Source of the DNA: Actinomyces sp.
GTDB taxonomy: Bacteria > Actinomycetota > Actinomycetes > Actinomycetales > Actinomycetaceae
Assembly: GCA_022649165.1 (NCBI GenBank)
Contig: JALCNR010000006.1
Location: 1-64,000, forward strand
Direction: 5' to 3'
Length of the DNA stretch: 64,000 nt
Part shown: piece after piece, positions 39,593-47,624 of the stretch
Layout of the letters: each line of letters starts with the position of its first letter
How positions within the stretch are numbered: position 1 is the stretch's first letter
The notes under the pieces: model-generated
Seen by the model: only the letters and a program-made list of their open reading frames with translations
Told to the model about the DNA's origin: nothing
The model's database searches: none
Translations under genes and position numbers: made by a program

Positions 39593-40873
39593 TCATTTGT
39601 TGAGCCCCGCCTCAGTGGCCTCCTGCTGCCCTTCGGTCAGTGCTTCCTGTGGATCCATGGCTCCCGAGAGCGCGTTCTGGACGGCCGTCCACAACTGTTC
39701 GGAGATGATCGGGTACTTCGTGCCGAGGTTGTCTCCCGTGCGCCCCTTGGCGTTCTTGACGGCCTCGACCCACGGCTCGAGTTCGGGATGCTCCTTGAGG
39801 AGCGCCTGCTGGCCCGCACTCGTCGGCGGGATGTAGTAGGCGAAGGTGTCGGCCGTCTGGACCTGGCCGTCGGTGGTGCTCATGCATTCGACGATCTTCT
39901 TCGTGGTCTCGTAGCGCGACGTGTCCTTTTGGACGGGTGCGACGATGAACTCGCCGCCGGTGGGCGCCGGGGCGGCCCCTCCGTCCTCGGCCGGGATCTG
40001 GATGACGCCGGTCTGGAAGGAGGCGCTTGCAGCGCTGTTGACCTGCCAGGTTCCGTTGATCCCGAAGGCGAACGTCCCGGTGAGGAACTCCTCCCATGTC
40101 GTGTTCTGGGAGTTCGTGAGGACCGTGTTCGGGGCGTACCCGTCATCTAGCCAGCCCTTCCAGAGCTGGAGCGCGGACACGGCCTGCGCAGAGTCGAGGT
40201 CGGTGAGATCCGCGCCGGCGCCCCAGAAGAACGGGAGGAACTGGAACGAGCCCTCTTCCGTTCCGATGGCGGCGAAGGTGATGCCCTTGTCGCCGGCACC
40301 CGTCACCGTCGCGAGGGCGGCCGTCAGACTCTTCCAGTCGGTGATGGTCGAGGGGTCGACGTCCACCTTGTCGAGCAGATCCTTGTTGTAGTAGATGGCC
40401 AGGGTGTTCGCCCCGATGGGCACGCCATAGGTCTTGCCGTCGAGAATGCCGGCGGACAGGAGGTTCGCGTCGTAGGCAGAGGTGTCCAGACCCAACTCGT
40501 CCGTCGTCAGCAGCATGCCAGTATCCGCAAGGGTCGACACGGCGGGGTTGTCGAGCAGGATGATGTCGGGCGACTTGTTGCTCTGGGCGGCCAAGAGCGC
40601 CTGGTTCGTCAGATTCGTGGTGTCGTAGGCGGTGCGGGTGATCGTGACGCCGGCCTCCGTCCCGCACTGGTTGACACGTTGGGCCCATGCTGAACTGGCG
40701 TCGTGCTGCGGATAGGGATCCCACCAGGTGTAGGCGCCTGACGAGGCTCCCGACGCCGGCGAGGTCCCGGACTCGGACCCGCTCGAACTGCCTGAGCTGC
40801 ATCCGACCAGTCCGAGGGCGACGGCTGCTGCCGCCGCGGCTGCCCCCACTCGGGGACCAATTCGTGTGGACAT
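39593..40873 (-). CDS. Carbohydrate ABC transporter substrate-binding lipoprotein
   Basis: This 426-residue family 1 solute-binding protein has lipobox LGLVGC (Cys about residue 25), a Ser/Gly linker and the MalE-like fold (SPDIILLDNPAVSTLADTG, YGVPIGANTLAIYYNKDLLDK, WEEFLTGTFAFGINGTWQ). AGAGGAGAG precedes the ATG. It is first in the operon and so normally the most abundant product. Palindromic operators lie 130-220 bp upstream. The ligand is probably an arabinose-containing oligosaccharide given GH127, an inference. Confidence 0.92.
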   Translation of the reverse strand: MSTRIGPRVGAAAAAAAVALGLVGCSSGSSSGSESGTSPASGASSGAYTWWDPYPQHDASSAWAQRVNQCGTEAGVTITRTAYDTTNLTNQALLAAQSNKSPDIILLDNPAVSTLADTGMLLTTDELGLDTSAYDANLLSAGILDGKTYGVPIGANTLAIYYNKDLLDKVDVDPSTITDWKSLTAALATVTGAGDKGITFAAIGTEEGSFQFLPFFWGAGADLTDLDSAQAVSALQLWKGWLDDGYAPNTVLTNSQNTTWEEFLTGTFAFGINGTWQVNSAASASFQTGVIQIPAEDGGAAPAPTGGEFIVAPVQKDTSRYETTKKIVECMSTTDGQVQTADTFAYYIPPTSAGQQALLKEHPELEPWVEAVKNAKGRTGDNLGTKYPIISEQLWTAVQNALSGAMDPQEALTEGQQEATEAGLNK

Positions 40874-41002
40874 CTTGCTCTCCTCTGCTTCATTGCCGTG
40901 TGGAGCACGTGGTGACGTTGCATGTGGTGCGCGCCGGGGTGGCGCAGTGTGTCGATCCGCTGTCGGCGGCCTCTTCGCCTGTCGTGAGCTGGAGACCCGC
41001 CA

Positions 41003-41016
41003 TCGAATCGATTCGA
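41003..41016. promoter_or_regulatory. LacI-type operator, perfect palindrome TCGAATCGATTCGA
   Basis: This is a 14-bp perfect palindrome with the central CG typical of LacI-family sites, upstream of the sugar operon. A near copy lies at 41080-41093. Confidence 0.7.
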
Positions 41017-41056
41017 GTGTAATGAGTCGCTCAAGCTTCGTCAACCCCCGCAAAAA

Positions 41057-41072
41057 TTCGAGAATTCTCGAA
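41057..41072. promoter_or_regulatory. Perfect 16-bp palindrome TTCGAGAATTCTCGAA
   Basis: It lies between the two TCGAA(T/C)CGATTCGA sites and shares the TTCGA end motif. It could be a second regulator site or an auxiliary operator. Confidence 0.45.
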
Positions 41073-41079
41073 GAGAATA

Positions 41080-41093
41080 TCGAACCGATTCGA
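41080..41093. promoter_or_regulatory. Second LacI-type operator TCGAACCGATTCGA
   Basis: This is a one-mismatch copy of the palindrome at 41003, 77 bp away. Two sites at this spacing could support looping by a tetramer or dimer of dimers. Confidence 0.65.
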
Positions 41094-41216
41094 TCTCTGA
41101 GCTGCGACATCGTGAGCGTCTCGCCACCGGGTGACTCGCCTCCGCGACCCGAGGCCCAGCAGACGCGGCGCTCGATTTCCGCGCGTGCGCCGGATTCGGT
41201 ACGCTGGACGCGCACT

Positions 41217-41308
41217 GGAGACGTCGCATAGCCAGGTCGAGTGCGCCTCCCTGCTAAGGAGGTAGGGGTTCACGCCCCTCGAGGGTTCAAATCCCTCCGT
41301 CTCCGCCA
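41217..41308 (+). tRNA. tRNA-Ser(GCU)
   Basis: This class II tRNA has acceptor arms GGAGACG and CGTCTCC, anticodon GCT at 41253-41255 in CTGCTAA, a long variable arm and T-arm GAGGGTTCAAATCCCTC. CCA is encoded at 41306-41308. Its 3' end is the attachment site of the island that follows. Confidence 0.95.
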
Positions 41309-41309
41309 T
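41290..41309 (+). repeat. attL-like repeat: 3' end of tRNA-Ser(GCU)
   Basis: AATCCCTCCGTCTCCGCCAT is repeated exactly at 48355-48374. Tyrosine-recombinase islands commonly use tRNA 3' ends in this way. Confidence 0.85.
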
Positions 41310-41946
41310 TGTCGGTGAGGAGGCGTTGGGGGACTCCTCGGGCTGCCACGCCCTTGTCGAAGACTGCCAGGGCCCCTTCACTGGTCTCAGCGTCTGCGAC
41401 GTGGGAGGCGACTGCCGCCCTGGAATGGTCGTCTTCAAGTTGGAGGATCACGCACTTGCGTCCCGCGATCAGGACGTACTCGGTGGCGTCGAGTTGCCAG
41501 CAGCAGTTGGGAGCGGGGTAGACGAAGCGACGGTATGAGGAACGGGGACGCTTCTTCGGTTCAGATCTCGCCACCCCTCGACGTCTGAACACTCGAGCGA
41601 GGGAGGCCACTGAGGGGGCCTCCAGGCCCATGGAACGCATCCGCTCGAACACGCTGATGGGGCCGTGGTCCAACCCGGAGGCTTCCAGGGTGGCGCGCAC
41701 ATCCATGGCCTGGGCCTCGACGTCCTCACTGATGCGACTCGGACTGGAATGGGGGCGCCTGGACTTCGCCTCCAGCACAGCTGCTGGGCCTTCGACTTCG
41801 GCTCGCTTTCGCAGGGCGGACAACGTCTTGCGTGAGATGCCCACCTCCAGGCAGAAGGAGGACACCGTGCCTCGGGGCGCGTCATCACTCCATTGGGAGA
41901 TCGCCAGGCGAATACGAGGATCGATGGGTTCATTGGTCTTCTTCAC
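41310..41946 (-). pseudogene. Truncated transposase, integrase-core type (IS481/IS3-like)
   Basis: The N-terminal approximately 210 residues of a DDE transposase remain. They include a helix-turn-helix (SSFCLEVGISRKTLSALRKRA) and the start of the catalytic core with the first Asp in CCWQLDATEYV and the second in LLTDNG. Homology stops at the end of tRNA-Ser(GCU); the frame then reads tRNA sequence and stops at 41287. The third catalytic Glu is missing, so it is inactive. The cut exactly at the attachment site dates the loss to island integration or later deletion. Confidence 0.85.
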
Positions 41947-42024
41947 CCACTAAGCAGACCCGAACCCGCACGCTCATCCGCCACACGTGCCAGCCGTCCT
42001 CACAAGTGTCACCACCAACACCCC

Positions 42025-42072
42025 CAGAAGTGTCACCAATGTCCTGAGGCAGAACTGTCACCGAAGTCCTGC
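42025..42072. repeat. Two 23-bp tandem units near the truncated IS end
   Basis: CAGAAGTGTCACCAATGTCC and CAGAACTGTCACCGAAGTCC begin units of 23 bp with period 25, about 19 of 23 identical. A weaker TGTCACC copy precedes them. They probably are subterminal transposase-binding repeats of the IS whose transposase lies at 41310-41946. Confidence 0.6.
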
Positions 42073-42079
42073 GACATGA

Positions 42080-42653
42080 CACCGGGCGGACCCCCACGCG
42101 GCACCCCGACACGCCGCCGAGCCCTACGATCACGCGGACGATGACACGCTCACACCCCACCCCGACAAGAGACCCCCAATAAGCGTCGCTGATCAACGAG
42201 AACCGCCTGGCGTATGAGAGTGAAATGCTCAGAATATCTGCCTGTCCAAGCAGAGTCAATACCCATCTGGGGATGATGTCGAACGCGCACCTCAAGAGAC
42301 GATGTTGAGGCTTCGGGATAAGAGCTCAACGACAAGGAGCGCGCTTTGGTCAGGATAGAGAAGGCGCCACGAGGGCCGCCCAAGGCTATCTGCAGATTCA
42401 ACCAAGTCCCACACGCGCCGCAGTGAGCGACGCAGACTTCGGGCCCTGCTTGATTCGACGCCCACCACACCAAAGTCACGATTGGCAAATAGGCGGAAGG
42501 CTTGAATCATTCAGAGATGAGAATTCGCTGGTCTCATCTGCCTGTGGAGAGTCGCTTCACGCTAACGCCCCAATACCCGCATCATCAACGATGAGCCTTT
42601 CCGCAGAGTTGCCCAACTGACACATGCATCACTCATGCAAAGGAGCATCTCAA
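42080..42653. other. Low-GC gap without a supported gene
   Basis: This 570-bp stretch is visibly richer in A/T than the flanking chromosome. Short open frames exist on both strands, including a 72-codon one at 42292-42510 (minus), but none has a convincing ribosome-binding site or recognisable domain. It may contain the promoter of the secreted-protein gene at 42654 and IS debris. Confidence 0.5.
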
Positions 42654-43247
42654 ATGCACTCTCAACCCTCGACCGCACCGGTCTCCCACCTTGGGCGCCA
42701 AGCGAGCAGAGCATTCTTGACTGGGACCCTGGTCATGGCCATGGCCGCAGGAACGATCGGCATCGGCAACACCGCACACGCTTCTGACGCGGTCTCAAAC
42801 CCCAACATTCACTCATCCTCCGCCACGCTGCTCACAGCAGTTGGCCAAGAGGCGCAGTTCGAAGAGATCCTCACCAGACTCGAGAACCTACCCGACGACC
42901 TCAAGAACGCAGACCCTCGAACGACTCCCAACTACGAAGCGCGTCTGAACGAGGCGCTCGGGGGGATCACCATCCTCCAAGGCCTGCAGCCGACAGGGGG
43001 CCTCTCGGCTCAGACAAACTGGGGCAAGTGTGCCATCGAAGTCGCAAAGGTCATCGTAACCTACGGCATCCCAGTGGCGAAGGTCGTCAAGTGGATCAAA
43101 GAAGCTCGCGCCATCTGGGGAGGAGTCCGAGGGATACTCGCAGCAATCCGTGCCGGGGACGCCGCTGCGAAAATCGGGCCCGAAGCGGTTGCTGTTCTTG
43201 AAGGAATCCTCGGAATTGGTGGCGTGCGCTCTGCTTGCTTCAACTAG
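42654..43247 (+). CDS. Secreted protein of unknown function, bacteriocin-like C-terminal region
   Basis: This 197-residue product has a Sec-type signal peptide (about 1-43; hydrophobic FLTGTLVMAMAAGTIGIG, cleavage after AHA). A polar charged middle (about 44-120) is followed by a hydrophobic/amphipathic C-terminal region (about 122-194). That region has two Cys near its ends, C126 (NWGKC) and C195 (SACFN), which could form a disulfide. AAAGGAG lies eight bases before the ATG, favouring it over ATG 42624. Small size, secretion and a pore-like amphipathic segment recall a bacteriocin or toxin precursor; I recognise no family. The neighbours are a membrane protein and a peptide/two-component set. 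Confidence 0.72.
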   Translation: MHSQPSTAPVSHLGRQASRAFLTGTLVMAMAAGTIGIGNTAHASDAVSNPNIHSSSATLLTAVGQEAQFEEILTRLENLPDDLKNADPRTTPNYEARLNEALGGITILQGLQPTGGLSAQTNWGKCAIEVAKVIVTYGIPVAKVVKWIKEARAIWGGVRGILAAIRAGDAAAKIGPEAVAVLEGILGIGGVRSACFN

Positions 43248-43289
43248 AGGCACGACACCTGGTCTCGGTGCAGAAGGAAAGGACGACCG

Positions 43290-43871
43290 ATGCAGGTAGA
43301 GAAGAGCGAAGTTCCGAAGAGTAGAGGATGGGAGCCAATGCCCCTGTCAAACGCTTTGTTTGGCCACCAGTTCACTGGCCTCATCCGCTCTCCCTTCGTC
43401 GCCCTCTTTCTTTGGGGACTGAGCTTTCTGCCGCAGATCACGAGACACCCGTTCGAGGATCTGGTATTCGTGGCCATCGTGGCGACATTGATCGCCGAGA
43501 TACCCTCCACACTCATCGACCGAGTATTTTCCATCCATTTTCACAATGACGATCCAGCAACCCTCTGGCCACATATCTTGAGTCCGATTGCGCATCTCAT
43601 GGTAGGTTTCGCCGCCGGGTTCCTTCTATTCGGCGGCGTGACAGATGGCATCGCGTGTGGCTCCTCAATGGCGCTCGTCCATGCGGCAGAAATTGTGTGG
43701 AGAAAGCCTTGGAGAGGCGGGATGACTCGAGAAGTGGTCGCGGAAAAGTGGGAGGCGACGAAGGAGATGACGCGGGAGGTGTTCGGCGACGATATCCGCG
43801 AAGTGAAGCGACGCGCCGCTGATAGCCAGCGGCGCCACTGGGAGAGCAGGATCGATACGGACAGCGAGTGA
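43290..43871 (+). CDS. Multi-span membrane protein of unknown function
   Basis: This 193-residue protein has three to four predicted membrane helices (about 33-50, 57-77, 95-118, 119-136) and a highly charged cytoplasmic tail from about 140. AGGAAAGG precedes the ATG. It is 42 bp downstream of the secreted-protein gene on the same strand, so the two are probably co-transcribed. Position suggests an immunity or export-accessory role, inferred from context only. Confidence 0.7.
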   Translation: MQVEKSEVPKSRGWEPMPLSNALFGHQFTGLIRSPFVALFLWGLSFLPQITRHPFEDLVFVAIVATLIAEIPSTLIDRVFSIHFHNDDPATLWPHILSPIAHLMVGFAAGFLLFGGVTDGIACGSSMALVHAAEIVWRKPWRGGMTREVVAEKWEATKEMTREVFGDDIREVKRRAADSQRRHWESRIDTDSE

Positions 43872-44018
43872 GGCTGGTCTGGACCTGTGGGACGGGGTCC
43901 AGATCAGCTCATCTGTCTGCAGAGCGGAACGGATCCGTCATGACCGGGTCGATACCCTCGCCCGTGTGATCACCCGCGATAGGCTCCGATGCGCACCACC
44001 TGGGGAAGGGAAGTAGCA

Positions 44019-44216
44019 GTGTCCTCCATCGAGAGACTGTGGTTCCAGCGCCTGCTCGCCGGAGGGACAGCTGGGCTGCTGGCGTTCAGCGGACTGTTCA
44101 CGATCGCTCCAGCCACACCCGCTCACCTGCAGCGGGATGCTCCCAGCTCGGCTACTGAAGTCGGCAAGTGGTTGTGCGCGGTCTTCCCATCATTGCCCGG
44201 CTGCCACTCGAAGTGA
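44019..44216 (+). CDS. Small secreted peptide precursor with Cys-X8-Cys (putative pheromone)
   Basis: This 65-residue product starts at GTG, with AAGGGAAG six bases upstream; an in-frame ATG at 43989 has no such site. Residues 1-35 form a signal peptide (LLAGGTAGLLAFSGLFTIA, cleavage after ATPA). The predicted 30-residue mature peptide starts HLQRDAPSSATEVGK and ends WLCAVFPSLPGCHSK, with C53 and C62 positioned for a loop. Its stop overlaps the histidine-kinase start (GTGA), a strong sign that the kinase senses it. Alternatives are a small antimicrobial peptide or a kinase-modulating lipoprotein-like factor. Confidence 0.7.
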   Translation: MSSIERLWFQRLLAGGTAGLLAFSGLFTIAPATPAHLQRDAPSSATEVGKWLCAVFPSLPGCHSK

Positions 44217-45520
44217 ACAGGGCATCGGGAGTCCACGGCCTGCGCACCCTCCTGATGCGCCAGCCGGTGGGTGGGGTGGCCCGCAGGGCGGGGTTCGGCG
44301 CGCTGGCTGTGGTGCTGGTGGTCGCTGAGCTGGTCTCGGGTGGGGGCCCCGGTCAGCTCGGCGCGTTCACAATTGAATGGCTGATCACCGGCTACGGTCT
44401 GCTCGCCCTGACAGGATGGCTGCCCGCCACCGGCGGACTCCTGTACACGATTGCCACGTGCCTCGCCATCCTGGCCCCCAGTGACACCTTGATGGTGGTG
44501 TTCCCTCTCATCGGGGTCTTCGCCGTGGCCGGGGACTGGATCTCCAGGAGCTGGTACCTCCCAGCCGTACTAGTTCTGGCCGCCACCAATGCCGCTGACG
44601 TCCTTCTCTCTGACTCCAGGAGCACCACGTTCCTGGGCGCGTTCCTGGGCATCTGCGCGAGCATCGGCGTGGGATCAGGCCTTCGATGGAACAGCACCCG
44701 CCTCACCACGGCGCACCAGGAAGCCGAATCAGCGCGCCGAGCGGCGGAGACCGCCCAGATGGAGGTCCGCCGTGAGATCGCCGCCACCCTCCACGACACG
44801 GTCGTGGCTGATCTCGTGCGCCTCCTTGTGGCCTCCCAGTCCTTGACCCGCACCACCACCGATCCCCAGGCAGCCGAGGACTCCCGCGCCCTCACCAGCA
44901 CCGCCCGGGACGCCATGGTCCACCTGCGTGCCCTCATGTCCTCCACCCTGCCCGACCAATCCAGCCAACCCGAGCCCCTCACCCAGGTCATCGCCACCTG
45001 CCAGACCATGCTCCAGGGCCGCTCCATCACCTTGGACACCGAGGTGCCCCCAGACTTGGGTCCTTCTCTCACTCGACGTCAGCGCGCCCTGGTCGCCCTC
45101 GTCGTGCGCGAGGCCGCCACCAACATCCTCAAGTACGCCCGAGCTGGCACCCACGCCGACCTCACGATCGAGACACCCCCAGACGGCGGAATCGCCATCC
45201 TGGCCACCAACCAGATCGATCCCGCCCGCGACCACGCCCGCGCCACACTGGGAGGAGGCTTCGGCCTGGACAACCTCACCGCACAGGTGGCCCGGGAGGG
45301 CGGAACCCTCCAGTACGGCTCCCGCGGAGCATCCTGGCTCCTCGCAGTCCTCATCCCCGCAACACCATCAGACCAGGGCGGAGACAGCCTCCCCGCCTCA
45401 TCCCAGGACACTGCGGACACCCCGACACGTGAGACAACCACCCCCGGAGACTCCTCCGCCTCCACAGGGCCCACGACCCGCACGGAACCGTCCCGCTCCA
45501 CGGAAGGAACCTCATCATGA
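44213..45520 (+). CDS. Sensor histidine kinase (NarL/DesK-type, HisKA_3)
   Basis: This 435-residue kinase has about five N-terminal membrane helices (about 25-165) with short loops and no large extracellular sensor. A coiled linker and a HisKA_3 dimerisation box with phosphoacceptor H194 (EIAATLHDTVVADL) follow. The HATPase domain has the N box REAATNILKYARAG and G box GGGFGLDNLTAQV. A Pro/Ser/Thr-rich tail of about 45 residues follows. The membrane-embedded sensor resembles peptide-sensing kinases. GTG 44213 overlaps the peptide gene; ATG 44255 is an alternative. The stop overlaps the regulator start. Confidence 0.88.
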   Translation: MNRASGVHGLRTLLMRQPVGGVARRAGFGALAVVLVVAELVSGGGPGQLGAFTIEWLITGYGLLALTGWLPATGGLLYTIATCLAILAPSDTLMVVFPLIGVFAVAGDWISRSWYLPAVLVLAATNAADVLLSDSRSTTFLGAFLGICASIGVGSGLRWNSTRLTTAHQEAESARRAAETAQMEVRREIAATLHDTVVADLVRLLVASQSLTRTTTDPQAAEDSRALTSTARDAMVHLRALMSSTLPDQSSQPEPLTQVIATCQTMLQGRSITLDTEVPPDLGPSLTRRQRALVALVVREAATNILKYARAGTHADLTIETPPDGGIAILATNQIDPARDHARATLGGGFGLDNLTAQVAREGGTLQYGSRGASWLLAVLIPATPSDQGGDSLPASSQDTADTPTRETTTPGDSSASTGPTTRTEPSRSTEGTSS

Positions 45521-46188
45521 ACGATGATCCCGTGCGCGTGCTCCTGGCCGACGACGACCCCCTCCTACGCACGTCCATGAGCCGCCTGCTCCAGAGATGC
45601 CCCGACATCGATCTCGTCGCTGCCGTCGCCGACGGCGCCCAAGCCCTCCACGCCCTTGCCGACCACCCCGTCGACGTGGCCCTGCTGGACGCGGACATGC
45701 CCGTCCTGGACGGCGCCGCCGCCACCGCCCGCATCCGAACCGCACACCCCCAGGTCAGGGTCGTCATCCTCACCGCCTTCAAACACGACGACTTCCTCCC
45801 CCGCGCCATGGCCGCAGGAGCCATAGGGTTCCTCACCAAGGACACTCCCATCGAAGACCTCATCGCCCTGATCCACCGCGCCCACGCAGGCGAAACAGTC
45901 CTCAGCCCCCGACCCACCGCCATGGTCCTGGACTCCTACCGCACCCACGCCACCCAAAGAGAATCAGAAGCCCACTTCCTCGCAGCAGTGGATACCCTGC
46001 CACCCCACCTACGCGACGTCCTCGCCCTCCTCGCCGACGCCACCCCCACCCCCACCATCGCCACCCGCCTCCACCTCAGCGAAGCCACCGCCCGCACCTA
46101 CATCAAGCAGGTCCTCCACCACACCAACTGCACCACGCGCACCGAACTGGTCGTGCACGCAGCCCGAGTCGACCTTGATGCAGAATAA
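45517..46188 (+). CDS. NarL/FixJ-family response regulator
   Basis: This 223-residue regulator has receiver acidic residues DDD near position 12, phosphoacceptor D58 (VALLDADMPVLDG) and the conserved Lys in GFLTKDTP. A C-terminal LuxR-type helix-turn-helix (TPTIATRLHLSEATARTYIKQVLHHTNCTTRTELV) completes it. ATGA overlap with the kinase makes a two-component pair. Likely targets are the island's own secreted-protein and peptide genes; no shared operator could be identified by eye. Confidence 0.92.
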   Translation: MNDDPVRVLLADDDPLLRTSMSRLLQRCPDIDLVAAVADGAQALHALADHPVDVALLDADMPVLDGAAATARIRTAHPQVRVVILTAFKHDDFLPRAMAAGAIGFLTKDTPIEDLIALIHRAHAGETVLSPRPTAMVLDSYRTHATQRESEAHFLAAVDTLPPHLRDVLALLADATPTPTIATRLHLSEATARTYIKQVLHHTNCTTRTELVVHAARVDLDAE

Positions 46189-46201
46189 AGAATAAGAAGA
46201 C

Positions 46202-46345
46202 ACGACGCTCGAATGGGTGTGGTGGTGGAACAACCAGAGGCTCCACGGTGAACTCGATATGCGCACACCGATCGAGGTCGAGCAGGCGTACTTCGCTGAC
46301 CCTGAATCAGCTGGTCCGGCACCCGCTGGACAAGACTCCCGATAG
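46202..46345 (+). pseudogene. IS3-family transposase OrfB, C-terminal remnant
   Basis: Forty-seven codons read LEWVWWWNNQRLHGELDMRT and PIEVEQAYFADPE, the typical C-terminal end of IS3-family OrfB with its final catalytic-region WxNxxRLH motif. No start or upstream portion is present. It begins 14 bp after the response-regulator stop. Confidence 0.85.
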
Positions 46346-46508
46346 GAACAGAAACCAATCCGATTCAGTCATCATCACGACAGTCAATCAGGCCGCGTTA
46401 CCAACTACTGCAACCTGTTCGCGCAGCAGACCAAGACGAGCGTTGTCCCTGAGCGTTCTCGCCGGTGCGGATTACCGCACTGATTCCAAAGACGGCGAGG
46501 TGCGCGCC

Positions 46509-47624
46509 TCAGAACGTGCGCAGATCGACGACCTCGAGCTCAAGGTACGTGAACGGCCCGTCGGGCGCGTGCCAGCGTCCTTCCCCGCCGCCCGCGGCGC
46601 GCCGGCCGTGCCAATCGCGATACGGCCGAAGCGGCGTCGACCATGGCATCCGTACGAACGTCGCGCCGCCCGAGGTCTGCGCGGCGCGATCGGGGGAGAC
46701 GAAATCGACCAGGTCTCCGGCATCATCGAATACGAGGTCCGCCGAGACGGTGATGCCCGCGTTTGTATAGCATCCCCGTACGCGCCGCGCGTCGAGTTGC
46801 TCCCATGCGACGGGCGCGTCCAGGAGCGCGGCTGGCGCGAACACGCAGAGGTCGTTGAAGATGGTCACGGTCTCACTGCTGTCCAGTTCGGGCCCAGCCG
46901 CGTTCACGACGGGGACCGCGGAGAGGAGCCGGCCGCGCATCCTCGCGTGTCCCTCGTGGAACTCGTGGAGGACGGCGACGGGGAGACCGCGCATCGTCGC
47001 GTCCATGTGGAACAGGCGTGCGGCGTGGGGCCTATACGTGCTTGTCTGGCGCGCGACAAACGGCATCCATGCCGCATGCGAATCGGACCGGATGCGGCCT
47101 CGGAACCGGGCCTCGAAGCCGCGCACCCGGGGCCCGCCGACGGCGCCTGAACGGCGGAGGTATGCCGCGACCGGATCGGGCAGCCCGGCGAGGTCGGCAT
47201 CGGCGACGAGCGGCGCTGCGTCAGCGGTTGCGGAGGCGACCATGGCTGCGGCGCCGCGCCGATAGCGCGCTTCGGAGGACCACGGGCCATGGGCGAGCCA
47301 GCCGTAGAGCACGGGGAGCGCGAGCACGAGGTTTGCGACGGTGCCGATGCGCGCGTCCGACCAGCTCGTCGCGATCGTGAACTGCGAGACGATGAGCGCG
47401 AGCGACCCGATCGCCCACCAGTGCGGCAGGCGAGCAGCGACCGAGGCTGCGAAGGCAAGCAGAAGCACCGCCGACGCGAGCCACAGCCATGCCACAGCGA
47501 CAGGGATCAGCGTGGGCAGCGTGTCGATGACCGCTATGCCGAAGCCCTTCGCGACGCCGAGCACGTGGATCAAGCCATGGAGCGCGGCGAGGGCAGCGGT
47601 GATCCAGCGCGCCAGGGGCTTCAT
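46509..47624 (-). CDS. DUF6544-type membrane protein
   Basis: This 371-residue protein has an N-terminal membrane region of about four helices (about 8-105) and a soluble domain (about 145-365). Conserved-looking stretches include GPRVRGFEARFRGRIRSD, WMPFVARQ, ETVTIFNDLCVFAPAALLDA and WSTPLRPYRDWHGRR, which fit the uncharacterised DUF6544 family as I remember it. Function is unknown. Its start overlaps the MarR stop by four bases, so the pair is an operon under MarR control. GC content is high, unlike the island core. Confidence 0.75.
   Translation of the reverse strand: MKPLARWITAALAALHGLIHVLGVAKGFGIAVIDTLPTLIPVAVAWLWLASAVLLLAFAASVAARLPHWWAIGSLALIVSQFTIATSWSDARIGTVANLVLALPVLYGWLAHGPWSSEARYRRGAAAMVASATADAAPLVADADLAGLPDPVAAYLRRSGAVGGPRVRGFEARFRGRIRSDSHAAWMPFVARQTSTYRPHAARLFHMDATMRGLPVAVLHEFHEGHARMRGRLLSAVPVVNAAGPELDSSETVTIFNDLCVFAPAALLDAPVAWEQLDARRVRGCYTNAGITVSADLVFDDAGDLVDFVSPDRAAQTSGGATFVRMPWSTPLRPYRDWHGRRAAGGGEGRWHAPDGPFTYLELEVVDLRTF

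Noticed and set aside
41287-41309. Extension of the transposase frame into tRNA-Ser(GCU)
   Set aside because: The last codons are tRNA sequence read by chance; they are not part of the transposase.
42292-42510. 72-codon minus-strand frame in the low-GC gap
   Set aside because: It has a few plausible helical stretches but no ribosome-binding site or recognisable domain, and overlapping frames are equally open.
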